A stretch of 64,000 nt of DNA from positions 248,001 through 312,000 of the forward strand of contig NZ_JAAOYM010000002.1 of assembly GCF_011761185.1 (NCBI RefSeq), given 5' to 3'. Positions 1 through 8,553 of the stretch are shown here, in pieces (within the stretch, counting starts at the first letter, position 1; each line of letters starts with the position of its first letter). Source of the stretch: Saccharomonospora amisosensis (GTDB taxonomy: Bacteria > Actinomycetota > Actinomycetes > Mycobacteriales > Pseudonocardiaceae). A program made the translations under genes and the position numbers. The notes beneath the pieces were generated by a model. It was given only the letters and a program-made list of their open reading frames with translations. It made no database searches and was not told the origin of the DNA.

Positions 1-1
1 C

Positions 2-1546
2 AACAGGGCGCGGGTGTTGGAAGCGGAGTACGCGGACGCGAGGAGGCTGCACGCGGAAACGGTCGGGGAACTCGCCGACGTCCGCGCCTTCCTGTGGTCC
101 AAGCGGCAGGCCTGGGCGTGTGTGGCCGACGAGCGGGTCAGCAGTGTCGAGACCCGCGCACTCGGCGAGCGACTCGCTCGCCTCGATGCCAGGCTGGCCG
201 AGCTCGGGCGCCGGTTGAGCGAAGGGGGTCGCTTCTACCGGGGGCGACGCCGAGACCGCAAGGACCTGCTTGCCGCCGAGGCGGAGCGCGACCTCGTGGT
301 GCAGCGGATCGAGCAGGCGAGCAGGCGCGCCCGCAAACTGGCCGACGAGGAACTGCACCGGCTTGAGAACGAACTGGCCGCCGCGCACGCCAGGTTCGAC
401 GAGGCCGCGCGCGCCGAGTCGCGGGCGCACGCGCACGCGGAACAGTTGCGCGGCAGCATCGTGCGGCTTCGCGCCGGTGGAGTCGCAAGCGAACAGGACG
501 AGCGGTTTCACGCCGAGTGCGTGCGGCGCGGGCTCCCCGGGCTGCACGCTGAGCGGGAGCGGCTGCGGGAACGCAGCAAGCACCGCGCGGCGCTGCGTGG
601 TCGGTTCGAGGAACGCTTGTGGTGGATCGGGGAGCGCGCGTACCGGCTCCGCGGCGAGTCACAGGCGGCGGCATGGGAGTCGGGCAGGGTGGTCCGTACC
701 TCGCTGGACCGGCATGTGTTCACCAGCCGCCCCTTCGACGTGGTGTTGATTGACGACGCGGGGTCGGCGCCGCTGGCCGATGTGCTGCTGGCGGTGGCGC
801 AGGCTCGCGAAACCGCCGTGGTTTTCGGTGACTTCAACCAGCCACCGTCCCGGCGAATCCCGCACCTCGCGGCGGACCTGCCCGAGGTGCGTAGCTGGAC
901 GCTCGCGACGCCGTTCTCCCACTGTGGCATCGAAAGCCCAGCCGACGCGCGGGCACACCCCGGCTGTGCCGTGCTCACCACGCAGTTCCGGTTCGGCCCC
1001 TCCGTTCGCACGCTGGCCAACGCCACCGGCTACGAGGTGCTGGCGGGCGGCGATGACCGCACCACCGAGGTGGTCCTGCTCGACACCACGGGCAGCGCAG
1101 GGGAACGGGCCGCGCTTGCCAAACTGGTCACTGCCCGAGGTGGCGCGGTGTTCGTGCCTGAGCAGTCGCATGTGGAGGACTGGTTGCGGACGCTTCGCGA
1201 CGCGCCTGCCGTGTCGGTCGGCACGGCAGGCACGGTGGTGGGCCACGAGTTCGGCACCGTCGTGCTCGACCTCACCCGCGACGACTGGCGGGACCACTGC
1301 GGCGAGTTCGCCTCGGCCGTTGCCAGGGCAAGGGACCGGCTGTTCCTGCTCGCTGACCTCGAGGCCGTGAAGTCGGCCGCCATCGGCACACCCCTTGGTG
1401 CGGTGAACGCGCTGCGGCTGCAGTCAGGACTTGAGGTGTGCAGGCTCGGGGAACTGTTCGTGCCTCGGCAGCGGCGACAGTCGGCGATCGATCGGCACGT
1501 GACGGTGACCAACGAGCCCGCGGCGGATGGCACCATGAGCGGGTGA
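2..1546 (+). CDS. SF1-type (DNA2/UPF1-like) helicase, C-terminal part; 5' end outside the window
   Basis: The frame is already open at the left edge, so this is the C-terminal part of a longer protein. Counting from the GTG at 14, residues 1-150 are charged and coiled-coil-like. Then come superfamily 1 helicase motifs: motif II-like IDDAG (246-250) with GDFNQPP (272-278), motif IV-like TQFR (323-326), motif V-like GTVVGHEF (406-413) and motif VI-like ARARDRL (437-443). The Walker A must lie upstream of the window. The long helical insert and the DDAG form of motif II are unusual. The stop overlaps the next gene by GTGA, so the two are probably co-translated. A nucleic-acid helicase role is likely; the substrate is unknown. 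Confidence 0.7.
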   Translation, partial: NRARVLEAEYADARRLHAETVGELADVRAFLWSKRQAWACVADERVSSVETRALGERLARLDARLAELGRRLSEGGRFYRGRRRDRKDLLAAEAERDLVVQRIEQASRRARKLADEELHRLENELAAAHARFDEAARAESRAHAHAEQLRGSIVRLRAGGVASEQDERFHAECVRRGLPGLHAERERLRERSKHRAALRGRFEERLWWIGERAYRLRGESQAAAWESGRVVRTSLDRHVFTSRPFDVVLIDDAGSAPLADVLLAVAQARETAVVFGDFNQPPSRRIPHLAADLPEVRSWTLATPFSHCGIESPADARAHPGCAVLTTQFRFGPSVRTLANATGYEVLAGGDDRTTEVVLLDTTGSAGERAALAKLVTARGGAVFVPEQSHVEDWLRTLRDAPAVSVGTAGTVVGHEFGTVVLDLTRDDWRDHCGEFASAVARARDRLFLLADLEAVKSAAIGTPLGAVNALRLQSGLEVCRLGELFVPRQRRQSAIDRHVTVTNEPAADGTMSG

Positions 1547-2676
1547 ACCTCCGATCGGACCTGCGTTCGTTCCTCCATTCGCTAGACAAGGAGACGCTGG
1601 CCGACCTCCTGTGCGAGCAGGCCGACCGTGACGCCGACCTGCGCAAGCGGCTGCATGCGATGGCAGGCGGTGCCACCGATGGAGAGTTGGCCGAGGTCAG
1701 CGACCTGCTCGACGACGCGGTGCGTGCCGCCGAGTCGGTGCAGATCGCCTCTGTGCTCGACACGCTGCGCCGGCTGCTCGACGCGGGCACGCAGGCCGAC
1801 GTCGCGCCGCTGGCAAGACACGCGGTCGACCGGATAATCGCGGCGCTCGCCGATGTGGACGACTCGGCGGGCGGTATGCGGGACCAGTTGGAGAGAGCGG
1901 TCTCGCTGTACGCCAGGGCCTGCGCCGCGCACCCACCGCAGCCGAGACAACTGGCGGAGTGGATAGTTCGGGTCGCGTTCGACAGTCCGGGGTGGCCGCA
2001 GATCCGGCTGCCGGAGTTCGCCCAGGCACTTGGCACCGACGGAATCGAGCTGGTCAGGTCCGCTGTGGACACCGTGCTGGCGGAGGCCGATCCCGAGAAG
2101 TCCACCGACAGGGGCGGGACGGCGCAGCGGCTTCGGTTGGAGATCGCCGAGATCACCGGCGATGTCGACACCGTGGTGCGGCTGCTTTCGGAGCAACTGC
2201 CGCGGCTGGACATCAGCCTCAGGATCGTACGGGTGTTGCGCGCGGCAGGCAGGCACGCGGAGGCGATCGCGCACGCCGCGCAGGCACTCGGCAACGACGG
2301 AGCGGCGCGTCGAGGCCCCGTTGTCGACGCGCTGGAACGCGCCAGCTCCCGGCAGCCTGCCGAGCTGGTGCGCGATCTGCTCGCCGAAGACAGGGCCGAC
2401 GAGGCATGGCGAGCGGCAGGGCAACACCCGGCGGGCGACCTCATCCCCGTCTACCGAAGCCATGTGGAGGCGCTGATCCAGCAGCGGGACGCGGAGAACT
2501 ACGCGCGGGCGGCGAGCCAGCTACGCAGGTTGCGAATGCTGCACAAGCGCGCGGGAACCGCGGAGGAGTTCAGCGAGTACCTTGCCGAGCTGGTCCAGAC
2601 CCACAAGCGCAAGCGCAGGCTGCTCGCCGAGATCCGCAGGGCGAGGATCGCGCTGCCGAAGGTGGCAAGGCAATGA
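1543..2676 (+). CDS. Helical-repeat protein resembling the DUF6880/SWIM-associated family
   Basis: A soluble protein of about 377 residues, almost wholly alpha-helical and charged, with repeated short helices like a TPR or ARM array (for example the 'AGRHAEAIAHAAQALG' stretch). The N-terminus (LRSFLHSLDKETLADLL, followed by CEQADRD) resembles DUF6880 proteins, which often accompany SWIM zinc-finger proteins; no SWIM finger is visible here. The GTG start is chosen because it overlaps the helicase stop by GTGA. Translational coupling suggests it works with the helicase. Its molecular function is not known. Confidence 0.65.
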   Translation: MNLRSDLRSFLHSLDKETLADLLCEQADRDADLRKRLHAMAGGATDGELAEVSDLLDDAVRAAESVQIASVLDTLRRLLDAGTQADVAPLARHAVDRIIAALADVDDSAGGMRDQLERAVSLYARACAAHPPQPRQLAEWIVRVAFDSPGWPQIRLPEFAQALGTDGIELVRSAVDTVLAEADPEKSTDRGGTAQRLRLEIAEITGDVDTVVRLLSEQLPRLDISLRIVRVLRAAGRHAEAIAHAAQALGNDGAARRGPVVDALERASSRQPAELVRDLLAEDRADEAWRAAGQHPAGDLIPVYRSHVEALIQQRDAENYARAASQLRRLRMLHKRAGTAEEFSEYLAELVQTHKRKRRLLAEIRRARIALPKVARQ

Positions 2677-2688
2677 CGCCCCCGGCGC

Positions 2689-2859
2689 TCAACGCTGCTC
2701 GCAGCCCCGGCGCGGTTGTTGCGGCCGCTGTGGCTGCTGATCGCGCTCCCGCCTGCCGCGGGTGTCGTCGAAGTCGAGCACGAAGGCACCGAAGGCCATA
2801 GCCAGCAGCACGGCGATGCCGAGTATCGCGCCGATCCAGGTGAGGATGATCGAGAGCAC
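2689..2859 (-). CDS. Small single-pass membrane protein, 56 aa
   Basis: GTG start preceded by a strong GGGGAGG ribosome site seven bases upstream. The product begins with one hydrophobic segment (about residues 2-28, 'IILTWIGAILGIAVLLAMAF'), followed by a polar, Arg/Gln/Pro-rich tail of about 28 residues. It reads convergently against the preceding helical-repeat gene. It looks like a membrane-anchored peptide with a cytoplasmic tail. I do not recognise a family. Confidence 0.55.
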   Translation of the reverse strand: MLSIILTWIGAILGIAVLLAMAFGAFVLDFDDTRGRRERDQQPQRPQQPRRGCEQR

Positions 2860-3003
2860 TGGTGGACCTCCCCGCGCCGCTGTTACACCCCCATAAGGGT
2901 CACCGCGGACAGCTACGCGCGGTATCGGCCAACCGGTTAATGCTCGGCCGGCAGCCTGGGCCGGTCGGATGAGGCAGGTAGCGCTGAGCCTTCGCCGGTG
3001 CGG

Positions 3004-3816
3004 TCATCGTGGCCGGACCGCTTGTTCGACGATCGCGTCGATCAACCGGCGGCCGTCCAGCAGCGCCATGTCGTTGTGGTCGGCACCGGGTACCTCCACC
3101 ACGGCGGCGCCTGCCGCATCGGCCACGGCTGCGCTCTGCTCGGCGGGGACGATGGAGTCGGCGGTTCCGTACACCACGGTCACCGGTGCCCGTACCCGTG
3201 AGACGTAGTCGACGACGGGAAAGGTGTCGAGCAGCAGCCAGCGCATCGGCAGGAATGGGTAGTGCCGCCGCGCGACAGCGGCCAGGTCGGTGAACGGCGA
3301 ACGCAGCACCAGCGCCTTGGGTGGATGTCGCACGGCGAGTTCGCTGACGACGGCGGCGCCGAGACTTTCCCCGAAGTACACCAGGTCGCCGGGCGACACA
3401 CCGGCTTCTCGCACGAGGAAGCGCCACGCGGCACGCGCGTCGAGTTTCAAGCCCTCTTCGGTGGGGTTTCCCGGGTTACCCCCGTAGCCGCGGTAGTCGA
3501 GCAGCAGCACCGAGAGGCCGTCGCCGGTGAGCGCCCGCGCGAGCGGTACCCGCACCGAGCGGTTCCCGGCGTTGCCCGGCGCCACCAGTACGGTCGCGGT
3601 GGCACCGGGCACCGGGAAGTACCAGGCGGCCAACCGTAGGCCGTCCTCGGTGGTGAACGCGACGTCGCGACCGCCCGGCAGTACCTCGGCCGCACTGGGC
3701 GGCTGACCGCCGGAAGGCAGGTAGATCAGTTTCCGCTGGAACGCGAACGCGCCGCCGAACACCACGGCGACGATCGTGCCGACCACAACGAGGCCGATCA
3801 ACCACCGCCGCCGCAT
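3004..3816 (-). CDS. Membrane-anchored alpha/beta hydrolase (Bem46/Rv2307c type)
   Basis: About 270 residues. An N-terminal membrane anchor (RRRWLIGLVVVGTIVAVVFG) is followed by an alpha/beta hydrolase fold: oxyanion region LLLDYRGYGGNPG, nucleophile elbow GESLGA with the catalytic Ser, late acid near YGTADSIVP and catalytic His in PGADHNDM. This arrangement is typical of Bem46-like serine hydrolases. The substrate is unknown. The ATG at 3816 is chosen over upstream codons because it leaves a TACAGT -10 element eight bases upstream and avoids running into the next gene. Confidence 0.8.
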   Translation of the reverse strand: MRRRWLIGLVVVGTIVAVVFGGAFAFQRKLIYLPSGGQPPSAAEVLPGGRDVAFTTEDGLRLAAWYFPVPGATATVLVAPGNAGNRSVRVPLARALTGDGLSVLLLDYRGYGGNPGNPTEEGLKLDARAAWRFLVREAGVSPGDLVYFGESLGAAVVSELAVRHPPKALVLRSPFTDLAAVARRHYPFLPMRWLLLDTFPVVDYVSRVRAPVTVVYGTADSIVPAEQSAAVADAAGAAVVEVPGADHNDMALLDGRRLIDAIVEQAVRPR

Positions 3817-3824
3817 GACCGCCA

Positions 3825-3830
3825 ACTGTA
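3825..3830 (-). promoter_or_regulatory. Leaderless-type -10 element (TACAGT) for the alpha/beta hydrolase
   Basis: On the minus strand TACAGT ends eight bases before the ATG at 3816. This is the spacing expected if transcription starts at the start codon. No clear -35 is seen. Confidence 0.45.
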
Positions 3831-3856
3831 TGCCTACCGCCGCGTGCGGGAGGGCC

Positions 3857-6556
3857 TCACGGTTGCCAGGTGCCGAACCAAACCGCGATCGCGCGGGCGG
3901 CCCCGTCGGCGACCTCGGCCGCCGCGAGGTGATCGCCGGGCGGAGGCTCGGAGCGAAGCCGCTGCGCCGCTTGCCGGTCACCCGCGGCGGTTAGCAGGTC
4001 GGCCGCGACGCCGACGGCTGCGACGGTGTCGGGCAGCACACGGGCACGCCTGCAGTGCCAGAGCGCCTCCTGCAGCAGCTTCGCCGCTTCCGGCACCCTG
4101 CCCAGCCGGACCAGCGCGGCCGCAAGCGTTGTCGTCGCCCAGCGGTTCACCACGGCGGCACCCGCCGCCACGGCCTGCGCCCGAGCGGTTCGCAGGATGG
4201 CGGCACCCGCCGCGGTGTCGGTGCGCACCCGCACTTCGCCCTCGACGTAGCGGGCGAACGCGAGCCGGTCGGCCGCGCCGGACGCTTCCGCCAATCCGAC
4301 CGCGTCGGCGGCGGTGCGCCGTGCCTCGTCGTGGCTGCCCTTGCGTGCCGCGGCAAGTGCGGACAGGGCCAGTGCGTCGACCCGGCAGCGCTCGGTCAGG
4401 TCGGGCACGGCCGTGAGCTCCGCACAGCTGGCGGCAGCCCCGACAGGATCGCCCCATAGCAGCCGCGCGCTCGCCAGCGAGTGCAGTGCCAGGTAGCGCT
4501 CCTCGGTAGTGGTCGCCGACTCCGCGGCCTTCGTGGCCAGCCGCAACGCTTCCTCGACGTGGCCGAGGTGCACGGCCGCCCCCGCACCCGAAGCCACAGC
4601 CAACGCGTGCTCAGTGTCGGTGCGCGCCACCCGCAGCCGCCAGGCGAGCAGGCCGGGCTCGCAGCGGTACGGCGAAAGCAGCCCGAGGTGGCCGGTCACA
4701 TCGGCGGCCAGCGGCGGGTCCTCGACTTCCGCCCAACGCAGCGCGCCCGCGATGTCGGTGGCCGCCTTGTGCACGCTCCACGCGGCGGAAGGGAAGTCCT
4801 CAGCGGCGCGGCGAGTGGCGGCCACGACGGTTTCGCGGCACCAGCGGGCGTGCCGCTCGCGCACCTTGGGTTCGTGGTCCGAACCGGACAGTCGCGTCGC
4901 CGCGATCCGCCGAAGCTGGTCCGGCAGCCGGTATCGCGCCTGCGCCGCTGTGCCGTCGGTGGTCAGCAGCCGCGCTCCGGTGAGGCGCCGCAGCAGACTT
5001 TCGACGTCGCCACCATCGGTTACAACGGCTCGGCAGGAGGCGAGATCGAAGTCCCTGTGGAACACGGCCAGGGCGGCCAGCAGGTCCCGTTCGGCGTTGC
5101 CCGAGTCCTCGTAGCACCACTCGGCGATGTCGGGCGGCCACTGTGCAGGTGGCTGCCCTTCGCGGGAGGCGAGCCGTGCCGCCAGCAACTCAACCGATAG
5201 TGGAAGGCAGTCCAGGCCACGCAACACCGCGCGGGCGAGTTCGGCTTCGGCCTGCGTGGCGGGAAAACCGGTGCCGGCTTCCCCTGCCCGCTCAAGGAAG
5301 AGTTGGCCCGCGGGCGAGGCGAGCGGGTCGGTCGCCGGGTCGACGGGCAGTGGCCCGAGCGCAAGCACCTGCTCACCGCCGAGACCGAGCCGGACCCGGC
5401 TGGTGGCAAGGACCGTCACGGCGTGGCAGCGCCACTGGATGCGCCTTAGCAGGCCCCGCACGGCGTAGAGCACGTGCTCGCAGCCGTCCAGTACGAGCAC
5501 CTGCCGCCTGCCGATGAGGTACTCGGTAACGGCAGCGGCAGCGGACTCCCCGTCGCCGTCGGTTTGCACTCCGAGCGCCGCGGCCACTGCGAGTGCGACG
5601 GTGTCGCCGTCCTGGTCCGTCAACGGGACCACGGCGACCGGATCGGCCACAACGGAGACCGCTTCCAGCGCCAGCCGGGTCTTGCCTGCCCCAGGCCTGC
5701 CCACCACGGTCACGATCCCGTCGCGTCGCAGCATCGCGGTCAGCCGGGCGAGCTCGGGTTGCCTGCCCACGAAACCGCTCGCCGGTGGTGCCGCGGTACC
5801 ACGCAGGCGTGGCGGTGGGCTTCCCGTAACGGCGTGGTAGGTGCACCGCAGCTCGCTGCCGGGTTCGGCGCCCAGTTCGGTGGCGAGCCGATCGCGCAGC
5901 AGCTCGTACTGCCTGGCGGCATCCGCCGTCCTGCCGATGCCGTGCAGCGCCCACATCGCGTAACCGCAGGCGCGTTCCCGGTGCGGCTGCACCTCAAGCA
6001 GCGCGAGCAGCCGCTGTGCCGCCCGCACCGGGTCGCCGAGTTGCAGTTCCCTGATCGCCAGGTCCTCGACGGCGCGCAACCGGAGTTGCTTCAGCCGGAC
6101 CGCCTCCGGGTGGTCCAGGCCTGCGTCGCGTAGTTGTGGCAGTGGCTCGCCCCGCCACATCGTGAGCGCGCCGGTGAGCAGTTCGACGGCCCCGGCGGGG
6201 TCGGACCAGCGCGCGGTCTCGATGAGCCACTCGAAGTACACCGCGTCGATGCGTTGCGGGTCGATGCGCAGCACGTACCCGGCGGGTGACCAGGTTACGT
6301 CGCCGTCCGGTGCCAGCAACGTGCGCAGCCTGGAGATCCGGGTGTAGAGCGAATCGTGCGGGTTGGCCGGTTTCTCGGTGCCCGCCCACGCGGCCGCGAT
6401 CAGTTCCGATTCGGAGACCGGCTGGTTGGCGTTGACCAGCAGTGTCGCCAGCACCACCCGAAGCGCCGGGTCGGCGATCGGTTCGTCGTGGTCACGCCTG
6501 CGGACACATGGGGGGCCGAGAACGCTCACGAGTACCCGGCGCGTCGCCTTGTCCAT
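3857..6556 (-). CDS. SARP/AfsR-type transcriptional regulator with BTAD and NB-ARC ATPase
   Basis: 899 residues. Residues 5-100 are an OmpR-type winged helix (helices around SESELIAAAW and LYTRISRLRTLL). Residues 105-245 are the bacterial transcriptional activator domain (DAVYFEWLIETA through ELGAEPGSELR). An STAND ATPase follows, with Walker A GRPGAGKTR (286-294) and Walker B VLVLDGCEHV near 350. The remaining 400 residues are Ala/Leu-rich helical repeats. This is the AfsR/SARP architecture, which usually activates secondary metabolism or differentiation genes. No biosynthetic cluster adjoins it here, so its targets are unknown. Confidence 0.85.
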   Translation of the reverse strand: MDKATRRVLVSVLGPPCVRRRDHDEPIADPALRVVLATLLVNANQPVSESELIAAAWAGTEKPANPHDSLYTRISRLRTLLAPDGDVTWSPAGYVLRIDPQRIDAVYFEWLIETARWSDPAGAVELLTGALTMWRGEPLPQLRDAGLDHPEAVRLKQLRLRAVEDLAIRELQLGDPVRAAQRLLALLEVQPHRERACGYAMWALHGIGRTADAARQYELLRDRLATELGAEPGSELRCTYHAVTGSPPPRLRGTAAPPASGFVGRQPELARLTAMLRRDGIVTVVGRPGAGKTRLALEAVSVVADPVAVVPLTDQDGDTVALAVAAALGVQTDGDGESAAAAVTEYLIGRRQVLVLDGCEHVLYAVRGLLRRIQWRCHAVTVLATSRVRLGLGGEQVLALGPLPVDPATDPLASPAGQLFLERAGEAGTGFPATQAEAELARAVLRGLDCLPLSVELLAARLASREGQPPAQWPPDIAEWCYEDSGNAERDLLAALAVFHRDFDLASCRAVVTDGGDVESLLRRLTGARLLTTDGTAAQARYRLPDQLRRIAATRLSGSDHEPKVRERHARWCRETVVAATRRAAEDFPSAAWSVHKAATDIAGALRWAEVEDPPLAADVTGHLGLLSPYRCEPGLLAWRLRVARTDTEHALAVASGAGAAVHLGHVEEALRLATKAAESATTTEERYLALHSLASARLLWGDPVGAAASCAELTAVPDLTERCRVDALALSALAAARKGSHDEARRTAADAVGLAEASGAADRLAFARYVEGEVRVRTDTAAGAAILRTARAQAVAAGAAVVNRWATTTLAAALVRLGRVPEAAKLLQEALWHCRRARVLPDTVAAVGVAADLLTAAGDRQAAQRLRSEPPPGDHLAAAEVADGAARAIAVWFGTWQP

Positions 6557-6620
6557 CCTGAATATCGTCAGGCCGGGCGCGCCCGACGGCCAGGCGTGGA
6601 AACAGCCGGAACGGGTGAAT

Positions 6621-7553
6621 TCAGAGCTTACGAAGTCGCACGCGGTTGATCGCGTGGTCGGCGTCCTTGCGCAGCACCAGTGTGGCGCGCGGTCTGGTGG
6701 GTCGGATGTTCTCGATCAGGTTCGGCTCGTTGATCGTCTTCCACAGATGCCGTGCCTCGGTCCTGGCCTCGTCGTCCGGCAGGCTGGCGAAGTGGTGGAA
6801 GTGCGAGTTGGGGTCGGCGAACGCGGTGTGCCGCAACTCGAGGAACCGCTCCACATACCACTGCTCGATGTCCGCGGTGTGCGCGTCGACGTAGATCGAG
6901 AAGTCGAACAGGTCCGACACCGTCAGCCGGGGGCCGGGTTGCAGCACGTTGAGGCCCTCCAGGATCAGGATGTCCGGCCTGCGCACCACCTGCTCCTCGC
7001 CGGGAAGGATGTCGTAGGCCAGGTGTGAGTAGACGGGTGCACGAACCTCCTCGGCGCCGGACTTCACGTCGGTGACGAACCGCAGCAGCGCCCTGCGGTC
7101 GTAGCTCTCCGGGAAGCCCTTCCTGTGCATGATCCCCCTGCGCACCAGCTCAGCACGGGGGTGCAGGAAGCCGTCAGTGGTGACAAGGTCCACTCGGGGA
7201 TGGTCCGGCCAGCGGGCAAGCAGGGTACGCAGGATGCGGGCGGTAGTGGACTTGCCGACCGCGACGCTGCCCGCGATGCCGATGACGAACGGCACCTTGG
7301 TGCCGTGGGCGTCGTCGCCGAGGAACGTCGTGGTCGCCTCGTACAGCTGCTGCCGCGCCGCCACCTGCAGGTTGATGAGTCGCGAGAGCGGCAGGTACAC
7401 CTCGGCGACCTCGGTGAGGTCGATCTTCTCGCCGAGCCCTCTCAGCCGCACCAGTTCGTCTGCGGTGAGCGGCAGCGGGGTGGAGCGGCGCAACTCACGC
7501 CACTGATCACGCTGCAGCTCGACATAGGGGCTCAGCTCACGGACCCGTGGCAT
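6621..7553 (-). CDS. coaA: Type I pantothenate kinase
   Basis: 310 residues, against 312 in M. tuberculosis CoaA. It phosphorylates pantothenate, the first and regulated step of coenzyme A synthesis in the cytosol. The Walker A is [14 protein letters not shown]; the PanK signatures [19 protein letters not shown] and [12 protein letters not shown] follow, and the C-terminus is [19 protein letters not shown]. The ATG at 7553 has an AAGGAG ribosome site; longer upstream frames lack both a site and homology. The stop lies about 65 bases from the SARP gene start, on the same strand. Confidence 0.95.
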   Translation of the reverse strand: MPRVRELSPYVELQRDQWRELRRSTPLPLTADELVRLRGLGEKIDLTEVAEVYLPLSRLINLQVAARQQLYEATTTFLGDDAHGTKVPFVIGIAGSVAVGKSTTARILRTLLARWPDHPRVDLVTTDGFLHPRAELVRRGIMHRKGFPESYDRRALLRFVTDVKSGAEEVRAPVYSHLAYDILPGEEQVVRRPDILILEGLNVLQPGPRLTVSDLFDFSIYVDAHTADIEQWYVERFLELRHTAFADPNSHFHHFASLPDDEARTEARHLWKTINEPNLIENIRPTRPRATLVLRKDADHAINRVRLRKL

Positions 7554-7849
7554 ACGCTCACTCCTTGCCCGTCGATGGGCCAGCGCCGTACATCTGCGTA
7601 ACCGCAGATTCAACGGTAGGTCGGTTGCCGGATGAACCGACTGTGACCTTCTCCACGCCACCGCGCGCCGGAGCCGGTGGCGGACGGTTCCGCTGAAGCC
7701 CGCGAACGCGGCAAGTACCAGGTGTTCGCCGAGCGACACCTCGAAGCTGACGCTGTGGTGATGCTGACCGCCACCTCACGCGGAAGGGAGAGTCGAAGGC
7801 CGCGCGGTCGGCGGTACCCGAGCACGGCCACGGCTGACCGTGAGCGGTG
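7554..7849 (-). other. Non-coding gap upstream of coaA
   Basis: 296 bases between the macro-domain gene and coaA, both on the minus strand. I see no credible gene. It should hold the coaA promoter and contains the palindrome at 7592-7609. Confidence 0.5.
7592..7609. promoter_or_regulatory. Perfect 7+7 palindrome upstream of coaA (operator candidate)
   Basis: ATCTGCG, a 4-base centre and CGCAGAT form a perfect inverted repeat centred about 47 bases upstream of the coaA start. The position suits a repressor or activator site. No regulator can be named. Confidence 0.35.
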
Positions 7850-8464
7850 TCAGCCGCGTTCGAAGACCTCGGTCCACGCGGCAGCGACCTGCCGGGCGCA
7901 CGTCATGGGCGGGATACCACCCACACCGGTGCCGAGGCCGGGCATGGCGATGGTCTGCACGGCCTCGCTGATCTGGACGCCGTGTTCGAACCTGCCTTCG
8001 CGCCAAAGCTGGAAGACCGCTCGCGCGGCGAGATAGGGATGCACGGAGTCCTCCGGCAACCGTTCACCCGGCTGCCGCATCGTTGGCGCACTGATCAGCC
8101 ACTCCGGGGCCACCTCGCCGGTCGGCACCACTACCGCCTCCCCGATCGGCAACTCGCCGCCGTGGTAGGCAAGCACGGTGCTGCGCACCTGCTGTTCGAT
8201 GCCGGGGAACGCCCTGGCGTAGACGGCGTCGATGCCGCCGCGCATCCAACCGTAGGAGTTCGCCGGGCTCACCACCGCCTGCGCGGCCACGTCGAGTACC
8301 GATCCATGGTGCACGTGCACCGAACCCGAAACCGTGTCGCGTACCGTCTGCCAAGCTCTCGCCAGCGGCTCGTCGACCGCGCACAACACCAACTCTGGCA
8401 GGTGCGGTGGAGTGGCTGCCGTGCCGGACCCGTTTCGTGCCTGCGTGCCTGATTCGGCGGTCAC
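7850..8464 (-). CDS. Macro-domain (ADP-ribose binding) protein
   Basis: About 204 residues. Macro-domain hallmarks are present: VVSPANSYGWMRGGIDAVYA (ADP-ribose binding Asn and glycine loop), GEAVVVPTG, LISAPTMRQP and MPGLGTGVGG (diphosphate loop). Such proteins bind or hydrolyse ADP-ribose, O-acetyl-ADP-ribose or related nucleotides. Upstream frame extends into pheA, so the GTG at 8464 is the most reasonable start, although its ribosome site is weak. The specific substrate is not known. Confidence 0.75.
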   Translation of the reverse strand: MTAESGTQARNGSGTAATPPHLPELVLCAVDEPLARAWQTVRDTVSGSVHVHHGSVLDVAAQAVVSPANSYGWMRGGIDAVYARAFPGIEQQVRSTVLAYHGGELPIGEAVVVPTGEVAPEWLISAPTMRQPGERLPEDSVHPYLAARAVFQLWREGRFEHGVQISEAVQTIAMPGLGTGVGGIPPMTCARQVAAAWTEVFERG

Positions 8465-8541
8465 AACTACAGCATCGCAAAAAAGACGCCGCCTGGTAAC
8501 CGCCGGTCCTACCGGCCATGCGAGTGAGAGTGGTCTCACCG

Positions 8542-8547
8542 TAGCCT
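8542..8547 (+). promoter_or_regulatory. Leaderless-type -10 element (TAGCCT) for pheA
   Basis: TAGCCT ends six bases before the pheA GTG, and there is no ribosome site. This fits transcription starting at the start codon. Confidence 0.45.
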
Positions 8548-8553
8548 TGCCTG

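Noticed and set aside
3857..6556. SARP regulator as sign of an adjacent antibiotic cluster
   Set aside because: No polyketide, peptide synthetase or other biosynthetic core gene lies in the window; the neighbours are housekeeping genes.
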